A stretch of DNA of 64,000 bases from Paraburkholderia tagetis. Its GTDB lineage: Bacteria > Pseudomonadota > Gammaproteobacteria > Burkholderiales > Burkholderiaceae. Shown one piece after another: positions 61,764-64,000 of the stretch (positions are counted from its first letter, which is position 1; every line of letters begins with the position of its first letter). The stretch spans positions 1-64,000 of the forward strand of contig NZ_JAKLJA010000015.1 of assembly GCF_022213065.1 (NCBI RefSeq). The letters are read 5' to 3'. The notes beneath the pieces were generated by a model that saw only the letters and a program-made list of their open reading frames with translations, was not told the origin of the DNA and did not search any database. Position numbers and translations under genes: made by a program.

Positions 61764-62705
61764 GTGAACCACGACCATCTTCGCATCCTTCTGGAGATCG
61801 CCCGGCACGGGAATTTTTCGGGCGTTGCCAAGCAGCGCAACGTGGATCCGTCCTCCATCTCGCGCGTGGTGCGCGCCGTCGAGAGCGAGCTTGGCGTGCG
61901 TCTTTTTCATCGCACGACGCGGCATGTCACGCTCACCGAGGCGGGCGCTGCCTACCTCGCGAGGGTGTCCGATCTGCTCGATGCCATCGATGCGGCGGGC
62001 GACACCATCAAGGAGCTTGGCGGGAATGTGGGCGGCACGCTGAGAGTCACGGCGTCGGTTGCTTTCGGGCAGGCCTGTCTCGTGCCGCTTTTGCCGGAGT
62101 TTCTCGAGCGGTATCCGGACATTCAACTGGAGTTGCTGCTCGCGGATGCGAACCTCGACATCGTGGCCGAGCGCATCGATCTGGCGCTGCGCCTGAGCCC
62201 GCGCATGGACAGGAATTTCGTGCGCGTGAAGTGGTTCGATTCGGCCTACAAGGTGTGCGCGAGTCCGCATTATCTCGCGCGTCACGAGGCCATTCGCTCG
62301 CCGGCCGATCTCGATGCTCACCAGTGCGTTGTGTTCGGCCTGCCCAATCCGCAGGCCGACTGGCTGTTGCGCGACGGCGCCAACCACGTCGTGCACGTGA
62401 GCGCCAAACCGCGCATTTGCGTGACCAATGGGCTCGCGCAGCGAGAACTCGCTATCGCGGGCACGGGTCCGGCATTGCTGCCGGCCTGGCTCGCGGCTGC
62501 GGATCTCGCGGCAGGCACGCTTATCGACGTATTGCCGGACTATGAAGCCACGCCAGGCGATTTCGACGGCGCCGCATGGTTGCTTTACCCCAATCGAACC
62601 TTGCTTCCGGCAAAGACGCGCGCGCTCGTCGATTTCCTCAAGAGCCGGGCCAGACCCGAGTGGAGCCTGGCCCGATCGAAGCGCAAATCGGCCGCGCGTG
62701 GCTAG
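61764..62705 (+). CDS. LysR-family regulator (GTG start)
   Basis: A 313-residue LTTR starting at GTG 61764. The HTH is LRILLEIARHGNFSGVAKQRNVDPSSISRVVRAVE. It belongs to the PhcA/AaeR-like LTTR cluster, commonly divergent from an SDR that it activates. The C terminus is Lys/Arg-rich. It converges with the DUF4148 gene 17 bp away. Confidence 0.9.
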   Translation: MNHDHLRILLEIARHGNFSGVAKQRNVDPSSISRVVRAVESELGVRLFHRTTRHVTLTEAGAAYLARVSDLLDAIDAAGDTIKELGGNVGGTLRVTASVAFGQACLVPLLPEFLERYPDIQLELLLADANLDIVAERIDLALRLSPRMDRNFVRVKWFDSAYKVCASPHYLARHEAIRSPADLDAHQCVVFGLPNPQADWLLRDGANHVVHVSAKPRICVTNGLAQRELAIAGTGPALLPAWLAAADLAAGTLIDVLPDYEATPGDFDGAAWLLYPNRTLLPAKTRALVDFLKSRARPEWSLARSKRKSAARG

Positions 62706-62722
62706 CGCGACCAGTAGCGTAA

Positions 62723-63064
62723 TCAATGACCTCGGTAGATCGAATTGCGTGCTGCCGACATCGTGGGCCGTCCCGATTCGGTGGTCGTTGCGGCTGCGCC
62801 GCCATAAGAGGCCGCAGCCAGATTCGCCGTTGCATTCGAGCCATTTTGTGCCGACGCGATCTGACTCGCCTGGCTTTCGGCTGCCTGGACATTGGCGGGA
62901 TATTGATTGCGATCTGTTGCGGGGTGATAGCCGGCGGCTTCCAGGCGGACCAGTTCCGCCTTGACCTCTGCGCGTGTCACCGGCTGACCGGATTGTTGGG
63001 CGAAGGCGGCGAACGGTGCGGTGAGTGCGAGTACTGCAACGGTTGCGGATACGAGCGATTTCAT
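62723..63064 (-). CDS. DUF4148 secreted protein
   Basis: A 113-residue protein with a signal peptide (SATVAVLALTAPFAAFAQ) and the DUF4148 core (VTRAEVKAELVRLEAAGYHPATDRNQYPANVQAAE). The family is expanded in Burkholderia-type genomes and is of unknown function. 63065-63354 shows no further gene. Confidence 0.92.
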   Translation of the reverse strand: MKSLVSATVAVLALTAPFAAFAQQSGQPVTRAEVKAELVRLEAAGYHPATDRNQYPANVQAAESQASQIASAQNGSNATANLAAASYGGAAATTTESGRPTMSAARNSIYRGH

Positions 63065-63354
63065 GACGACGACCTCTGTTGATCGAGTGGATATGAGAAG
63101 AAGACGGAACGAAGTGTGCGCTCTTTACTTTTGATGAAAAACGAGTCTATCCACGAAAATGTTTTGATCTGAAATCAAAAATTGGCGCCATGCCGGACGG
63201 AGCATGGAGGGCGTGGCCGAAAAAATCAGACTGCTGGGTAACTCGGCAGAATGGCGGGTAAGCCCCGCAGCGTGACCTTGTTTGATACTGGAATCATTCC
63301 CGCAGCGAATCTAGACGCCGTTGCGTTGTCCAGTGCCAACCCAAGGAATCGTTC

Positions 63355-64000
63355 ATGACCCACCTCATTCATCAGGCCCAGAAGCTGTTATCGGAGCTCG
63401 ACGGCTTCAGCGTCGAAATCGACGCGAAGGCAGGTCGCGCCGATATCGTGCTCGACCGGCCGCCGTTCAACATTGTCTCGATGATGCAGCGCGAACAGCT
63501 GCGGGCGACATTCGAGGCGCTGGACGATCACGCCGATATTCGTGTGATCGTCGTGCGCGCGGTGGGCGAGCACTTTTCGAGCGGCGGCGATATCAAGGGT
63601 TTTATCGAAGCGACTCCGGAGCACGTTTCGAAACTCGCCTGGAATATCGCCGCGCCCGCGCGCTGTAGCAAGCCCGTGATCGCCGCGAATCGGGGCTATT
63701 GTTTCGGTGTCGGCTTCGAACTGTCGCTCGCCTGCGATTTTCGCATCGCAACGGATACGACGCTCTACGCGCTGCCCGAGCAGAAGCTCGGCCAGATTCC
63801 CGGGTCGGGCGGATCGGCACGCCTGCAGAAGATGGTGGGGATCGGCCGCACCAAGGACATCGTAATGCGCTCGCGGCGCATTACCGGCGCACAAGCCTAC
63901 GAATGGGGCATTGCGACCGAATGCGTCGAAGACAGCGAACTCGAGCGCGCCACCGATACGCTCGTGCGCGAACTGCTGGCGTTCTCGCCGCTCGCACAGC
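63355..64000 (+). CDS. Enoyl-CoA hydratase/isomerase family (partial, runs off window)
   Basis: The first 215 codons of a crotonase-fold enzyme, MTHLIHQAQKLLSELDGFSVEI. Oxyanion-hole segments are visible as SSGGDIKGF and RGYCFGVGFELSLACDFRIA, and the Glu region as LGQIPGSGGSARLQK. It would act on a CoA thioester in acid degradation. AAGGAATCGTTC precedes the ATG. The C terminus lies outside the window. Confidence 0.9.
   Translation, partial: MTHLIHQAQKLLSELDGFSVEIDAKAGRADIVLDRPPFNIVSMMQREQLRATFEALDDHADIRVIVVRAVGEHFSSGGDIKGFIEATPEHVSKLAWNIAAPARCSKPVIAANRGYCFGVGFELSLACDFRIATDTTLYALPEQKLGQIPGSGGSARLQKMVGIGRTKDIVMRSRRITGAQAYEWGIATECVEDSELERATDTLVRELLAFSPLAQ

Noticed and set aside
63120..63340. 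Riboswitch or small RNA before the enoyl-CoA hydratase gene
   Set aside because: I see only weak stems and no recognisable riboswitch core.
1..64000. tRNA, rRNA, origin or phage attachment site
   Set aside because: No cloverleaf, rRNA signature, DnaA-box cluster, integrase or duplicated tRNA end was recognised.

Overview
The window is high-GC, densely coded DNA from a beta-proteobacterium, most likely a Paraburkholderia/Caballeronia/Burkholderia-type member of the Burkholderiaceae. The evidence is the gene content (a Burkholderia-style general porin, a DUF4148 secreted protein, DUF6496 and DUF3175 small basic proteins, the pqiABC order, many LysR regulators and SDR enzymes) and a family-typical intergenic repeat. 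No rRNA, tRNA, CRISPR array, transposase or phage module was seen. It looks like accessory chromosome: small stress proteins, signalling proteins and catabolic cassettes.

Layout. 0.2-5 kb: a DUF6496 protein, then a minus-strand operon (duplicated membrane protein, gluconate-dehydrogenase-like small subunit, GMC flavoprotein) and a PRC-barrel protein. 5-13.2 kb: an MDR reductase, two SDRs, a DUF1328 peptide, a Dps-like protein, a decayed DUF2778 (Tlde1-like) gene with a small membrane protein beside it, a histone-like protein and an MFS carrier. 13.4-22.7 kb: a GAF histidine kinase, a phospholipase-D/VTT fusion coupled to an EEP-fold hydrolase, an aconitase and a cation/proton antiporter. 22.7-35 kb: a BON protein, pqiABC, a PAS/PAS hybrid kinase, a CDF transporter, a DUF3175 protein and an NfeD/slipin pair. 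35-39.6 kb: a LysR regulator divergent from a Rieske oxygenase, its reductase and a DUF2817 hydrolase. 40-46.6 kb: a porin, TauE-type exporter, amidohydrolase and NCS2 permease read away from a LacI-type regulator, with two palindromic operators between. 47-49.9 kb: an orphan polyamine-type binding protein coupled to a membrane diguanylate cyclase. 50-64 kb: redox and catabolic genes (AKR, Fe-ADH, ACS-type MFS, hydroxy-acid oxidase, SDRs, ketoglutarate-semialdehyde-type dehydrogenase, enoyl-CoA hydratase) with two LysR regulators.

Two genome-scale patterns stand out. First, a 562-bp non-coding element with inverted arms occurs seven times complete (five copies give 562 bp by coordinate count, one aligns to 562 and one is 18 bp shorter), plus three partial copies, always beside the 3' end of at least one gene and mostly between convergent genes. 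Second, about twenty short tandem arrays (6 to 24-bp units) sit in inter-domain linkers, protein tails and promoters, including a His/Ala array, a collagen-like GER array, Asn-Gln-Asp, Ser-Asn-Ala-Pro and Gln-Pro arrays, and intergenic 8-, 11-, 12- and 14-bp arrays.

The most promising functional system is the binding protein plus diguanylate cyclase pair at 46991-49890. It resembles the Vibrio cholerae NspS-MbaA polyamine sensor in architecture but has a GGDEF domain only.
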